Assembly: GCA_029260535.1 (NCBI GenBank)
Contig: JAJDDA010000166.1
Span: forward strand, 1-41,748
DNA length: 41,748 bases
Direction of reading: 5' to 3'
DNA from: Phycisphaerales bacterium
GTDB lineage: Bacteria; Planctomycetota; Phycisphaerae; Phycisphaerales; UBA1924
Shown here piece after piece: positions 8,710 to 16,457 of this stretch. The notes beneath the pieces are model-generated. The model worked only from the letters and a program-made list of their open reading frames with translations. It made no database searches and was not told where the DNA came from. Each line of letters begins with the position of its first letter. Position 1 is the stretch's first letter. The translations under genes and the position numbers were made by a program.

Positions 8710-8722
8710 AAAGAGTGATCTG

Positions 8723-9874
8723 TCAAACCGTCGCGAAGACCGGGCCATCGGCGCGGCTTGTGATGACCTCGACACCTGGAACCTGCGCCTTGATCCGCTC
8801 GGCGTAGCTCGGGAGGTAGCCGCGCTCGGTGTTGGTGTGACCGGCGAGCAGGATCGAGCACCCGCGCTGGATCGCGCCGAGCGCCTCGTGGTGCGAGACT
8901 TCTCCGGTGAGGAAGAGCGTGCAGCCGTCAGCGATGGCGCTATCGATCAGGGAGCCACCAGCGCCGGGGCAGACACCGACGGTCGAGACGGGGTCATCTC
9001 CTGCGCAGGCGATCTTGACCGCGTCGACACCCAGGTTCACCTTGAGGTTCGCGGCGAGTTGCTTGGGGGTCATGGGCTGATCGAGGTGGATCCTGCGCCC
9101 GGCGCCGACGGTTCGTCTGGGTTTGGACGCGAGCGGGATCACATCGCACGCCGGCTCTTCGTAGGGGTGCAGCGCCCTGAGGATCTCCATCGCCAGCGGG
9201 ATCGCGCCCTCTGCGATGACCATCTCCAGGCGAACCTCCGGGGCGGATTCGAGGGCGCCGGCTTTGCCGATCATCGGGGTCGTTCCCTCGTCACCCAGGA
9301 ACGTGCCCTCGCCTTGTGTCGTGAATGAACAGTTCGAATAAGCGCCGATCCTGCCTGCGCCGACGGACGCGAGCCCATCGCGGACGCGCTCGGCGTGATC
9401 CTGCGGGACGAACGTCACGATCTTGTGCGTTGCGTTGGGATCCGAAACAGCGCAGGGCTGCAACGCTCTGCGATCGCCGTGACTCGGCAAGTCGGCGCCT
9501 TGCGGGGCGAGCATCTCGCAGAGCCAATCGGTGACACCGCCTTCGGTGGCGTCGAGCGCGGTGTGGGGTGAGTACACCGGGATGCCGGACTCGATCACGC
9601 CGACGAGCGTTCGGCCCTTGGGGTCATCGGTGGTGATTCGCTTGAGCGGGTGAAAGATCGTCGGGTGGTATGCGATGATCAGCCCGGCGCCGGCGCGTTT
9701 GGCCTCGTCGAGCGAGGCCTCGGTCAGGTCGATCGTCAGGAAGACAGGGCCGGCGAGCGGCTTCTCGCGATCGCCTAGCAGCAGCCCCACGTTGTCCCAG
9801 GGCTCGGCAAGCGGCAGCGGCGCGATCGTTTCGAGCGCGGCGAGGATGGTCCCGATAGTTCGTGTTTCGCCCAT
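8723..9874 (-). CDS. Nif3-like dinuclear metal-centre protein (YbgI/YqfO type)
   Basis: This protein of about 383 residues is in the Nif3/NGG1p-interacting family, which forms hexameric rings with a two-metal site. The N-terminal half has PWDNVGLLLGD, IIAYHPTIFHPLKRI and YSPHTALDATEGGV, which carry the metal-binding His and Asp residues. The C-terminal half has GEVSHHEA and LLAGHTNTERGY, supplying the remaining His and Glu ligands. Between them lies the PII/CutA-like insert (IVTFVPQDHAERV to HPYEEPACDVIPL) found in the longer bacterial members. All ligand motifs are present. GTP-cyclohydrolase-like or other hydrolase activities have been proposed for the family, but the physiological function is unsettled. 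The start ATG at 9874 precedes MGETRTIG, the usual family beginning. The gene is divergent from phoH. Confidence 0.9.
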   Translation of the reverse strand: MGETRTIGTILAALETIAPLPLAEPWDNVGLLLGDREKPLAGPVFLTIDLTEASLDEAKRAGAGLIIAYHPTIFHPLKRITTDDPKGRTLVGVIESGIPVYSPHTALDATEGGVTDWLCEMLAPQGADLPSHGDRRALQPCAVSDPNATHKIVTFVPQDHAERVRDGLASVGAGRIGAYSNCSFTTQGEGTFLGDEGTTPMIGKAGALESAPEVRLEMVIAEGAIPLAMEILRALHPYEEPACDVIPLASKPRRTVGAGRRIHLDQPMTPKQLAANLKVNLGVDAVKIACAGDDPVSTVGVCPGAGGSLIDSAIADGCTLFLTGEVSHHEALGAIQRGCSILLAGHTNTERGYLPSYAERIKAQVPGVEVITSRADGPVFATV

Positions 9875-9895
9875 ATCGCCCGATAGTAGCCGATC

Positions 9896-9968
9896 GGGGG
9901 CGCCCCCACGACAGAGCGGCAATACCCGCCCAACCGAGGGGGCGATCGCACCGATAGAGCGCTATCGG
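9896..9968. promoter_or_regulatory. Divergent intergenic region with two inverted repeats
   Basis: Between the divergent Nif3-family and PhoH genes there is a perfect 12-base palindrome, GGGGGCGCCCCC (9896-9907), and a 7-bp hairpin, CCGATAG-AGCG-CTATCGG (9951-9968). The CCGATAG half-site recurs near 9880 and inside the Nif3 start region near 9852. Such placement suits an operator for either gene, but no regulator is known. Confidence 0.35.
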
Positions 9969-10001
9969 GTACGATTCAGCGGCGGGAGCGACGGACCGAA
10001 C

Positions 10002-11495
10002 ATGCTCCCGCCTCGACCTCATCCTCAACCGGAGATCCCCCGCTTGGCCACGCCAACGCCTACCGGAAAATCAGCGACCGAGCCGCTCAAGAGCTTTGTC
10101 CTCGATACCAACGTCCTGCTCCATGACGACGGCTCGATGTTCGCGTTCAAAGAGCACAACGTCGTCATCCCGTTCCCGGTCATCGAGGAACTCGATGGCT
10201 TCAAACGGGCGGATGGCGAGGTCGGGCGCAACGCCCGCCACACCATCCGCAAGCTCGATGCGCTCAGCAAGCTGGGCCGCCTGATCGAGGGCGTCCAGTG
10301 GGGCGAGGACACCGGGACCATCTCCATCGACATCGAGGAGCACGACCGCCCGCTCCCGCTGCACGGCGATTCTCCCGACAACCGGATCATCTCCTCCGCC
10401 AACGCGCTGCACCGCAAGGGTGTCGAGGCGATCTTCATCTCCAAGGACATCAACGCGCGCGTCAAGTGCCGGGCGCTGGAGATCCCCGCGGAGGACTACG
10501 AAACCGATCGCGTCGATCCGAACCTGCTCTACACCGGGTTCGCCGAGCTCTCGGCGCCTGGCGAGCTGATCAACACGCTGCACGAACAACGGATGCTCCC
10601 GGTCGAGCACCTGGTGAGTGCCGCCAGTGTGATCCGTAGCTCCGGACACGACGACGGCGACGAGATCCCCGATGCGAACGGGCCCGAAGAATTCGAACTG
10701 CATCTCCAGCCCAATGAGTTTGTCATCATCCACGATGCGCTCGACCCGTCGCACTCCGGCCTTGCGCGCCGTCTCTCGGACACCGAGCACCTCATCCCGA
10801 TCTCCGCTCCGCGCAAGCCGGTCTTCGGGATCCTGCCTCGGAATGTCCAGCAGACGATGGCGCTCGACCTGCTCCTTGATGACGACGTCAAGATGGTGAC
10901 GCTCACGGGCGGCGCAGGCACCGGCAAGACCCTGCTCGCGCTCGCTGCCGCGATGACCAAGTCCATCATGGAAGAGCGGTACGAGCGCGTGTTGGTCGCG
11001 CGTCCGATCATGCCGATGGGCCGCGATATCGGGTACCTGCCCGGCGACAAGGACGAGAAGCTCGGCGCCTGGATGCAGCCGGTCTTCGACAACCTCGAGT
11101 TCCTGATGCAGACACGCAGCGCACCGATGGGCCAGCACGCCGAGAGCAAGTCCGCCGAACAGCGCCTGGAGCGGCTGCTCGCCGACGGGAGTGTGATCGT
11201 TGAGGCGCTGACATACATCCGCGGTCGCTCGATCCCGAACCAGTTCCTGATCGTCGATGAGGCGCAGAACCTGACGCCGCACGAGGTGAAGACGATCGTC
11301 ACGCGCGTCGGCGAGGGGACCAAATTAGTCCTGACCGGCGACATCGCGCAGATCGACAGCCCTTACCTGGACATGTCATCCAACGGCCTGACCTACGCGG
11401 TCGAGCGGATGAAGGACCTGGGCGTGACCGGTCACGTCACGCTGATGAAGAGCGAGCGGAGCGAGCTGGCATCGCTGGCGGTGGAGCGGCTGTAA
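10002..11495 (+). CDS. phoH: PhoH-family ATPase with N-terminal PIN domain
   Basis: This protein of about 497 residues has a PIN nuclease-like domain (SFVLDTNVLLHD at about 31-42, IEELDGFKR, and DNRIISSA later) followed by a PhoH P-loop ATPase. Walker A is GGAGTGKT at 303-310. Walker B is FLIVDEAQNL near 415, followed by VLTGDIAQID. This matches the PIN-PhoH (PhoH2/YlaK-like) family, described as RNA helicase/RNases in a few species. Two starts are possible: ATG at 10002 and TTG at 10044. The second has GGAG nine bases upstream and leaves a shorter, more typical N-terminus. The gene is divergent from the Nif3-family gene. The second copy of the 41-bp repeat lies 17 bases after its stop. Confidence 0.9.
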   Translation: MLPPRPHPQPEIPRLATPTPTGKSATEPLKSFVLDTNVLLHDDGSMFAFKEHNVVIPFPVIEELDGFKRADGEVGRNARHTIRKLDALSKLGRLIEGVQWGEDTGTISIDIEEHDRPLPLHGDSPDNRIISSANALHRKGVEAIFISKDINARVKCRALEIPAEDYETDRVDPNLLYTGFAELSAPGELINTLHEQRMLPVEHLVSAASVIRSSGHDDGDEIPDANGPEEFELHLQPNEFVIIHDALDPSHSGLARRLSDTEHLIPISAPRKPVFGILPRNVQQTMALDLLLDDDVKMVTLTGGAGTGKTLLALAAAMTKSIMEERYERVLVARPIMPMGRDIGYLPGDKDEKLGAWMQPVFDNLEFLMQTRSAPMGQHAESKSAEQRLERLLADGSVIVEALTYIRGRSIPNQFLIVDEAQNLTPHEVKTIVTRVGEGTKLVLTGDIAQIDSPYLDMSSNGLTYAVERMKDLGVTGHVTLMKSERSELASLAVERL

Positions 11496-11512
11496 ATAAG
11501 AATTACCGAGCC

Positions 11513-11553
11513 TTTGGACGCCGAGTCTGAGCGAAGCGAAGGCTCGGGTATCG
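11513..11553 (+). repeat. 41-bp interspersed repeat, copy 2
   Basis: This is the same element as at 8669-8709, in opposite orientation, with two substitutions (both G for A). Here an extra flanking CCGAGCC (from 11507) can pair with GGCTCGG inside the repeat, giving a longer stem than copy 1. It lies between the phoH stop and the start of the next gene. No T-run follows, so it does not look like a simple terminator. Confidence 0.8.
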
Positions 11554-11584
11554 GTGTGCCGAAGCGGCCCTATCATCTTGGGTG

Positions 11585-12616
11585 ATGACCAAGGCGATCA
11601 AATCAATAGTGGTGTTGACGTTCACCCTATCTGTGATGGGGATTGCTCTTGCGGACTCAACGGAGCAGCAAACCGCGCGGATGTATGAGAAGATCTGGGA
11701 CGGGCACCTGAAAAACACGGAGAGCGCCCGGAGCATCTACAAGGAACGGCAACGCCTGATCGCCGAGGACTGGGAACCAAGCCCGGTCATTGTGAAAGAA
11801 CTATCAAACCAGGCGCGAATGAACAGGATCACAGCCGCATCTCTTTCCGGGCTCTGTGATTTCCAGATCGATTACGCGCTAGGCCCCGATCGCGACCCGC
11901 CACACATCAGAACACTGGCTTGCTGCGAGGTGCTTCTGATCGCGGATGCCCGGATACTGCTCCGCGACAACATGATCGACAACGTGATCGACCGGCTCGT
12001 TTCCTCGCTCGCTATCGCAGAACAGACCCTCACCGATCTTTCAATGCAAGCCGCGGATATCCGGATCGAAACCATTGGGTTTGTGCTTCAGATTGTTCTC
12101 GACATCCCACTTGACGAATGGACCCCTGACCGCAGCCAGAGGATGGCTGATTCTCTCGCATGGATCAACGAACACGACCCGTTCGGATTGCGAGAATCAA
12201 TCGCTCACGAAAGAGATTCAACAGCGAAATGGTTACAGAGAGTACACCGAGACAAAAAAGGCAAACTGCAGGTTCTAGAAACAACCGCAAAGTTCTCGAG
12301 AAGACGAGGCATCATCGGAGAAGCCGACTCGGCCGGCGCCGCGGTTGCTGTCCACCTGTACGGCGGCTTCGAGACCTCCATCAATCAATATACGAAATCA
12401 ATGAATCTGGTCCTCGAATCTCTTGATGATCCTGATCATAAAAACTTGCTCAAGGATTTAAATGTCAAATTCAAGAACAATGAGTACGGGCCGTTTGCCA
12501 GAGCATTTACGATCGATGCGGCCTGGTTCAGAGGGTATGAAGCATCTCTAACCGAGAATATCCGGTCGTCGAAGGCTTTCTTTGCTCAAGCATCAAAGCC
12601 ATCCGCTTTCAACTAA
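11585..12616 (+). CDS. Secreted hypothetical protein, paralogue of the gene at 13710
   Basis: The protein of about 343 residues starts with a signal peptide (IVVLTFTLSVMGIALA, cleavage near ALA-DS). The mature part is helix-rich and I recognise no named domain. It shares scattered motifs in the same order with the protein at 13710-14741: a C-D-F-x2-D segment, LLxxDxRxxLxDxxxD, HDPFGLRESIAHERDSTAKW against DDPFHLLRSIEYEGEIMEAW, and a C-terminal YGxF. The two are therefore probably ancient paralogues. Its base composition is clearly more A/T-rich than its neighbours, especially in the last third. Start: ATG at 11585, with a GTG immediately before it. It may act in the periplasm; the function is unknown. 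Confidence 0.7.
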   Translation: MTKAIKSIVVLTFTLSVMGIALADSTEQQTARMYEKIWDGHLKNTESARSIYKERQRLIAEDWEPSPVIVKELSNQARMNRITAASLSGLCDFQIDYALGPDRDPPHIRTLACCEVLLIADARILLRDNMIDNVIDRLVSSLAIAEQTLTDLSMQAADIRIETIGFVLQIVLDIPLDEWTPDRSQRMADSLAWINEHDPFGLRESIAHERDSTAKWLQRVHRDKKGKLQVLETTAKFSRRRGIIGEADSAGAAVAVHLYGGFETSINQYTKSMNLVLESLDDPDHKNLLKDLNVKFKNNEYGPFARAFTIDAAWFRGYEASLTENIRSSKAFFAQASKPSAFN

Positions 12617-12770
12617 AACGCACCTTGACGAAACAGCGCCAATATTCTCAGCATTTTCTGATTCAATCAATCGCTTTTTGAGCCCCGAAACCCCTCGCGC
12701 CGATCTCCCTACAATCTGTTGTCTCAGCAAGACTCGACAATATTGATCCACGCACGGAGTTCTCCATCCA

Positions 12771-13607
12771 ATGATCCGCACCAACAATCCCGCGCTCACC
12801 GCGTCCACCTTCGGCGGGAATGCCGTTGACTTCTCACCCGCTTCGGTTGATTCCGCCGCCCCCGGCGCGATGTCGCTCCAGGGCGCCGTGAACAAGACAT
12901 TCATCCTGCTCACGCTCTGCGCCGCGACGGCGGTCTTCGCGTGGTCGAAGATCCTCCCCGCCGGCTCGGTCGTCGATGGCGTGCTCGACCCGGCCGCGAT
13001 GGGCAGCCCGAACCTCTTCCTGCTTGTCGGCGGGCTCGGCGGGTTCGCGGTCGCGATGGTGACGGTCTTCATGCCCAAGCGGGCGCCCATCCTCGCTCCG
13101 ATCTACGCGCTGCTCGAGGGGCTCTTCGTCGGCGCGATCTCCGCGGTCTTCGCGATCCGGATGGGCTCGATGACCGTCGGTGCGCTGGCGGTGGATTATT
13201 CGATCGTCATGCAGGCCGGGCTGCTCACGTTCGGCATCCTCGCGGCCCTGCTTGTCGCGTACACCTCACGGCTGATCAAGCCGACCGAGAACTTCAAGCT
13301 CGCCATCGTCGCCGCAACCGGCGGGATCGTGCTGCTCTTTGTCGCGCAGATGCTCCTGGGCATGCTCGGCGTGCAGATCCCGGGGATCTTCTCGACCGGA
13401 CCGATCGGGATCGGGTTCGCCGGGTTCGTTGTCGTGATCGCCGCCCTGAACCTTGTGCTCGACTTCGACTTCATCGAGCAGGGCGTAGCGACCGGCGCCC
13501 CCAAGCACATGGAGTGGTATGCCGGGTTCGGCCTGCTCGTAACGCTCGTCTGGCTCTATGTCTCGATCCTGCGCCTGCTCTACCTCATCGCGGCGAGCCG
13601 GGATTAA
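12771..13607 (+). CDS. Bax inhibitor-1/YccA family membrane protein
   Basis: The 278-residue protein has a soluble N-terminus of about 45 residues and then seven hydrophobic spans in the pattern of the Bax inhibitor-1 (TMBIM, YccA/YetJ) family. Characteristic pieces are LQGAVNKTFILLTLCAATAV in the first span, ALLEGLFVGAISAVF in the middle, and LVLDFDFIEQGVATGAPK before the last span. The acidic residues in LDFDFIE match the position of the pH-sensing aspartates known for YetJ-type proton/calcium leak channels. Whether it conducts calcium or modulates membrane proteases here is unknown. The gene sits between two secreted paralogues on the same strand, but gaps of 154 and 102 bases leave its operon status open. 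Confidence 0.88.
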   Translation: MIRTNNPALTASTFGGNAVDFSPASVDSAAPGAMSLQGAVNKTFILLTLCAATAVFAWSKILPAGSVVDGVLDPAAMGSPNLFLLVGGLGGFAVAMVTVFMPKRAPILAPIYALLEGLFVGAISAVFAIRMGSMTVGALAVDYSIVMQAGLLTFGILAALLVAYTSRLIKPTENFKLAIVAATGGIVLLFVAQMLLGMLGVQIPGIFSTGPIGIGFAGFVVVIAALNLVLDFDFIEQGVATGAPKHMEWYAGFGLLVTLVWLYVSILRLLYLIAASRD

Positions 13608-13709
13608 AATAATCTGAAATCATCATTTCGGTTCCGCTTGTTGGCGGTGTCCTGTTGGTATGCATCCGTCCCATTGCCGGGTGCGAACCATGATCAGGAG
13701 AACCGACCG

Positions 13710-14741
13710 ATGCCGAAGACGCCGATAACCCGATTCCTGCCGCTGCTCGCCTTGCTGGCGGCGCTGCTGCCAACCCACATGACTCTCGCTGACGCCGCCC
13801 ACAACGCGGCGCTGCGGTACTGGCGCGGGATGGCGATGATGACGCCTGAACTCGAGGAGACGATCAAGGCGGTGGAGTTTGACCTTCTCGTTGCCCCTGA
13901 TTGGACGCCCGACGACGAGATGCGGGAGGCACTCGAATCATTGGGCGCCCAGAGCACGATCCACGAGTTCATCAAGGGCGGGAAACTTCCTGAGTGTGAT
14001 TTCGGGAAGGACCCCGAAGAGGGCATCGAACTCCTGCTCCCCCACCTCGGCGGGTTGCGGGTCACCGCGAAGCTGCTCCTCATGGACGGCCGGATGAAAC
14101 TCGCCGATGACGATACGGATGCCGCGGCGCAGCGGTTTGCTGCGGCGTACGCGCTCGCCGCGAACAGTGCCAGTGACGAGTTCATCATCAGTTCGTTGGT
14201 GTCTGCCAGCATCCTGAAACAATGCAACAAGGTGATCCTGCACGATGCCGTCCTGCAAGGGCTCGGCGAAGAAGGCAGGCGAACGGTTCGGCTTGCGACC
14301 TGGAACTTCGAAGACGATGACCCTTTTCACCTGCTGCGCTCCATCGAGTACGAGGGCGAGATCATGGAAGCATGGCTCCGCCGGACATTCTCGGCGCCGG
14401 TGTCGGAGGTCCAGGTCAGAGCGTTCTTCGAGACCTGGCTGAACCAGAGCGGGAGCGATGCGGAGGTGAAGCAATTCCTCAGCATCGTCAACGACCCCGA
14501 CCGTTTCGAGGCGGAGCTCGCGAGGCTCAGGCTGTGGAACACCGAGTCTGCATCTGCACTCCGATCACCCGATCCAGCGGCGGCGCTCGAGCGAATGGAC
14601 AAATTGATCAGCGCACCAGGAGCAGAAAGCCCCTACGGGATGTTCACCGAGATGCTCGCGCCCTCAATCTCCAGAGCCAAGGCCAACGAACTGAAGGCCA
14701 TCGCCGAACTCGAAAAAGCCCGGGCGATGCTCGCCAACTAA
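13710..14741 (+). CDS. Secreted hypothetical protein, paralogue of the gene at 11585
   Basis: The 343-residue protein has a clear signal peptide, RFLPLLALLAALLPTHMTLA, followed by a helical mature region without a recognisable domain. Motifs shared with the protein at 11585-12616 are CDFGKD, LLLMDGRMKLADDDTDAAAQ and DPFHLLRSIEYEG. The two mature proteins are equal in length to within a few residues. The ATG at 13710 follows AGGAG by nine bases, which decides the start over upstream in-frame codons. The ECF sigma gene begins eight bases after its stop, so the three genes from 13710 to 15717 probably form one transcript. A role linked to envelope sensing is inferred only from that arrangement. 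Confidence 0.72.
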   Translation: MPKTPITRFLPLLALLAALLPTHMTLADAAHNAALRYWRGMAMMTPELEETIKAVEFDLLVAPDWTPDDEMREALESLGAQSTIHEFIKGGKLPECDFGKDPEEGIELLLPHLGGLRVTAKLLLMDGRMKLADDDTDAAAQRFAAAYALAANSASDEFIISSLVSASILKQCNKVILHDAVLQGLGEEGRRTVRLATWNFEDDDPFHLLRSIEYEGEIMEAWLRRTFSAPVSEVQVRAFFETWLNQSGSDAEVKQFLSIVNDPDRFEAELARLRLWNTESASALRSPDPAAALERMDKLISAPGAESPYGMFTEMLAPSISRAKANELKAIAELEKARAMLAN

Positions 14742-14749
14742 CCCCACCG

Positions 14750-15304
14750 ATGACCGCCTCCATTGACAGACTGACCGCAGAACTGCGCCGCTGCCGGGGT
14801 GGCGATGAGATCGCCGCCCGGCGGCTGTACGCCAACGCCGGCAGGGCGATGGAGTTGGTGGCGCTCGCCTGCACGAACGATCGCGCCGACGCGCAGGACG
14901 TTGTGCAGGCGGCGCTGCTCCGGGTTCTCGAAACACCGATCGAACGAGTCGATGCGGTGCGTGAGGCCTTGCCATGGCTGCTGAAGATCACCCGGCATGT
15001 CGCTTTGAATCACCGACGGACGGATCAGCGACGCTGTGCTCGTGAGCGCACCGCGCTCTTGGGAATCAACCACTCGCCGCAGAATGAAAACCCGCCGGAA
15101 GAACTGATGCCCGCGATCGCCGCACTGGAACTCGACCACCGCGAGATCATTATCCTCCGACACTTCATCGGGCTGACCTGGACCCAGATCGGTGAGACGC
15201 TCGGGATTACCGATCGAGCAGGCGCCGCTCGGCACCGGGTTGCGCTCGAACAGATGCGTCAGACCATGCACAAAATCCGGACCGTGGAGCCACACCAATG
15301 CTGA
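14750..15304 (+). CDS. ECF-type RNA polymerase sigma factor
   Basis: The 184-residue protein has the two-domain ECF layout. Region 2 (ADAQDVVQAALLRVLET, residues about 45-62) recognises the -10 element. A linker follows, then region 4 with the helix-turn-helix (LDHREIIILRHFIGLTWTQIGETLGIT, given here as two overlapping pieces of the same helix pair) that recognises the -35 element. Region 3 is absent, as expected. The start ATG is eight bases after the secreted paralogue. Its stop overlaps the start of the next gene (ATGCTGA), the usual linkage of a sigma factor to its membrane regulator. The ECF subgroup and target genes cannot be told from sequence alone. Confidence 0.85.
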   Translation: MTASIDRLTAELRRCRGGDEIAARRLYANAGRAMELVALACTNDRADAQDVVQAALLRVLETPIERVDAVREALPWLLKITRHVALNHRRTDQRRCARERTALLGINHSPQNENPPEELMPAIAALELDHREIIILRHFIGLTWTQIGETLGITDRAGAARHRVALEQMRQTMHKIRTVEPHQC

Positions 15305-15717
15305 ACAGCAACGATCGAAGCTGGCACGATCTCGAACAACTCCTCGATGATGCCGGGGAAGCATTCCGCGATCGCGCCGTCAATCAGCCGCCAGAGGCGC
15401 CGGAGAGCTTCGTCGAAGCGGTCCGCGCGATCGGCATCGGCGCTGATCGCGCGCCGGCGCTTCGTGTCCGATCGGTCGCCGCGGTGATCGCGCTGGCGGC
15501 GTGCATGGCGCTGGTGGTCACGGTCATCCGATACCCGGGGTCTTCCCAAACGCCACTTCTAACGGACCCGACCGGTCGCCCTGCGATGCGGTCGTTGAAC
15601 CCGCTCAGCGCCGGCGCCCTTCGGCTGCGGAATCTTGATCGATCCATCGAGGATTCCGACCTGCCGGATGCCTCGATCGTGCATTGGGTGACCAGGACGA
15701 ATCCGCTAGGGCCTTGA
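15298..15717 (+). CDS. Small one-pass membrane protein, candidate anti-sigma factor
   Basis: The 139-residue protein has a cytoplasmic N-terminal part of about 60 residues, a single membrane span (VAAVIALAACMALVVTVI, about residues 60-78) and a short outer tail. It overlaps the ECF sigma gene by seven bases. Position and topology are those of an anti-sigma factor. However, the HxxxCxxC zinc motif of the common ZAS domain is absent, and I recognise no RskA-type outer domain. The call therefore rests on context. Confidence 0.5.
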   Translation: MLNSNDRSWHDLEQLLDDAGEAFRDRAVNQPPEAPESFVEAVRAIGIGADRAPALRVRSVAAVIALAACMALVVTVIRYPGSSQTPLLTDPTGRPAMRSLNPLSAGALRLRNLDRSIEDSDLPDASIVHWVTRTNPLGP

Positions 15718-15728
15718 TCAATCCCCGG

Positions 15729-15756
15729 TTGACCCACCCGGCGGACCATCTAAGAT
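15729..15756 (+). promoter_or_regulatory. Putative promoter of tRNA-Glu
   Basis: TTGACC (15729-15734) and TAAGAT (15751-15756) are 16 bases apart and end about 31 bases before the mature tRNA. The -35 hexamer matches the sigma-70 consensus at five of six positions. Confidence 0.5.
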
Positions 15757-15787
15757 CACCCTCGCTGGCAACGATTGCCGGTCTATT

Positions 15788-15861
15788 GGCCCCATCGTCT
15801 AGCCTGGTCAGGACGCCAGGTTCTCATCCTGGAAACCGGGGTTCGAATCCCCGTGGGGTCA
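15788..15861 (+). tRNA. tRNA-Glu, anticodon CTC
   Basis: The 74-base sequence folds into a full cloverleaf. The acceptor stem is GGCCCCA with TGGGGTC plus discriminator A. The D stem is GTCT/GGAC. The anticodon stem CCAGG/CCTGG closes the loop TTCTCAT, giving anticodon CTC, which reads GAG. The T arm is CGGGG-TTCGAAT-CCCCG. The 3' CCA is not encoded. It stands alone between a promoter-like pair and a terminator. Confidence 0.95.
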
Positions 15862-15870
15862 CTTGATCAG

Positions 15871-15900
15871 AGCCGATGGATGCGAATCCTCGGCTTTTTT
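15871..15900 (+). terminator. Rho-independent terminator after tRNA-Glu
   Basis: The arms AGCCGA (15871-15876) and TCGGCT (15890-15895), extended inward by GGA/TCC with one bulged base, close on a TGCGAA loop and run into six T residues ending at 15900. Confidence 0.8.
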
Positions 15901-15932
15901 CATGCGCACCCGACCCGAGGTAGGATGCCCCC

Positions 15933-16400
15933 ATGAACGCCGCCCAGAAACTCCGACAGACCCTCGACTCGATCATCGCCTCACTCGAATCGGGCAAAGA
16001 CTCGGGCGGTGATTGGGATCTCATGCAGCGGCTGATGGGCCGGATGCCGGTGGATCAGGCGGAGGTCGAACGCTGCCTGAGTGAGCGGGACCTGCTGGGG
16101 CTCGATGTGCTCGTCACGCTCGTCGAGCACCCCGAACGCATCGGTGGTGGCGCCGGGCGCAACCCGACCGATGTCCCCGAGAACGAGAAGCGCGACGCGA
16201 TGAAGGCGTACCGCAAGCGGCTGAAACTCTCGAGGCTTGCCGACGAATCCCGCATCACCGGGCGGCTGCTGACCACGGGCGCGGATTCATCGATCGACGC
16301 GATCATCCCACCACGGGAATACCCGCGCGAGGTCTGGGATGCGCTCGTCGCCGACGGCGAGCTGAAACACACCGGGCAGGGCTTCTTCGCGCCGGCGTGA
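15933..16400 (+). CDS. Small hypothetical protein
   Basis: The 155-residue protein is hydrophilic, largely helical, and without signal peptide or membrane span. It opens AAQKLRQTLDSIIASLES. Later it carries a basic helix, AMKAYRKRLKLSRLADES, and it ends YPREVWDALVADGELKHTG, which could be a small winged-helix-like turn. I recognise no family. It sits between the tRNA-Glu terminator and the kinase gene (57 bases downstream, same strand). Coding character is supported by its high-GC codon bias and lack of overlap, but the function is open. Confidence 0.6.
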   Translation: MNAAQKLRQTLDSIIASLESGKDSGGDWDLMQRLMGRMPVDQAEVERCLSERDLLGLDVLVTLVEHPERIGGGAGRNPTDVPENEKRDAMKAYRKRLKLSRLADESRITGRLLTTGADSSIDAIIPPREYPREVWDALVADGELKHTGQGFFAPA

Positions 16401-16457
16401 TCCCCCCTACACTCCTGGGTCTGGCAACAGCTCCGGCAATCGCGGTTGGGGAACCTC

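Noticed and set aside
10071-11282. Open frame of 403 codons on the minus strand opposite phoH
   Set aside because: It is a shadow of a well-conserved PIN-PhoH gene and contains no family motif.
11513-11553. Repeat copy 2 as a rho-independent terminator for phoH
   Set aside because: A stem can form but no T-tract follows, and the same sequence occurs in the opposite orientation elsewhere, which fits a dispersed repeat better.
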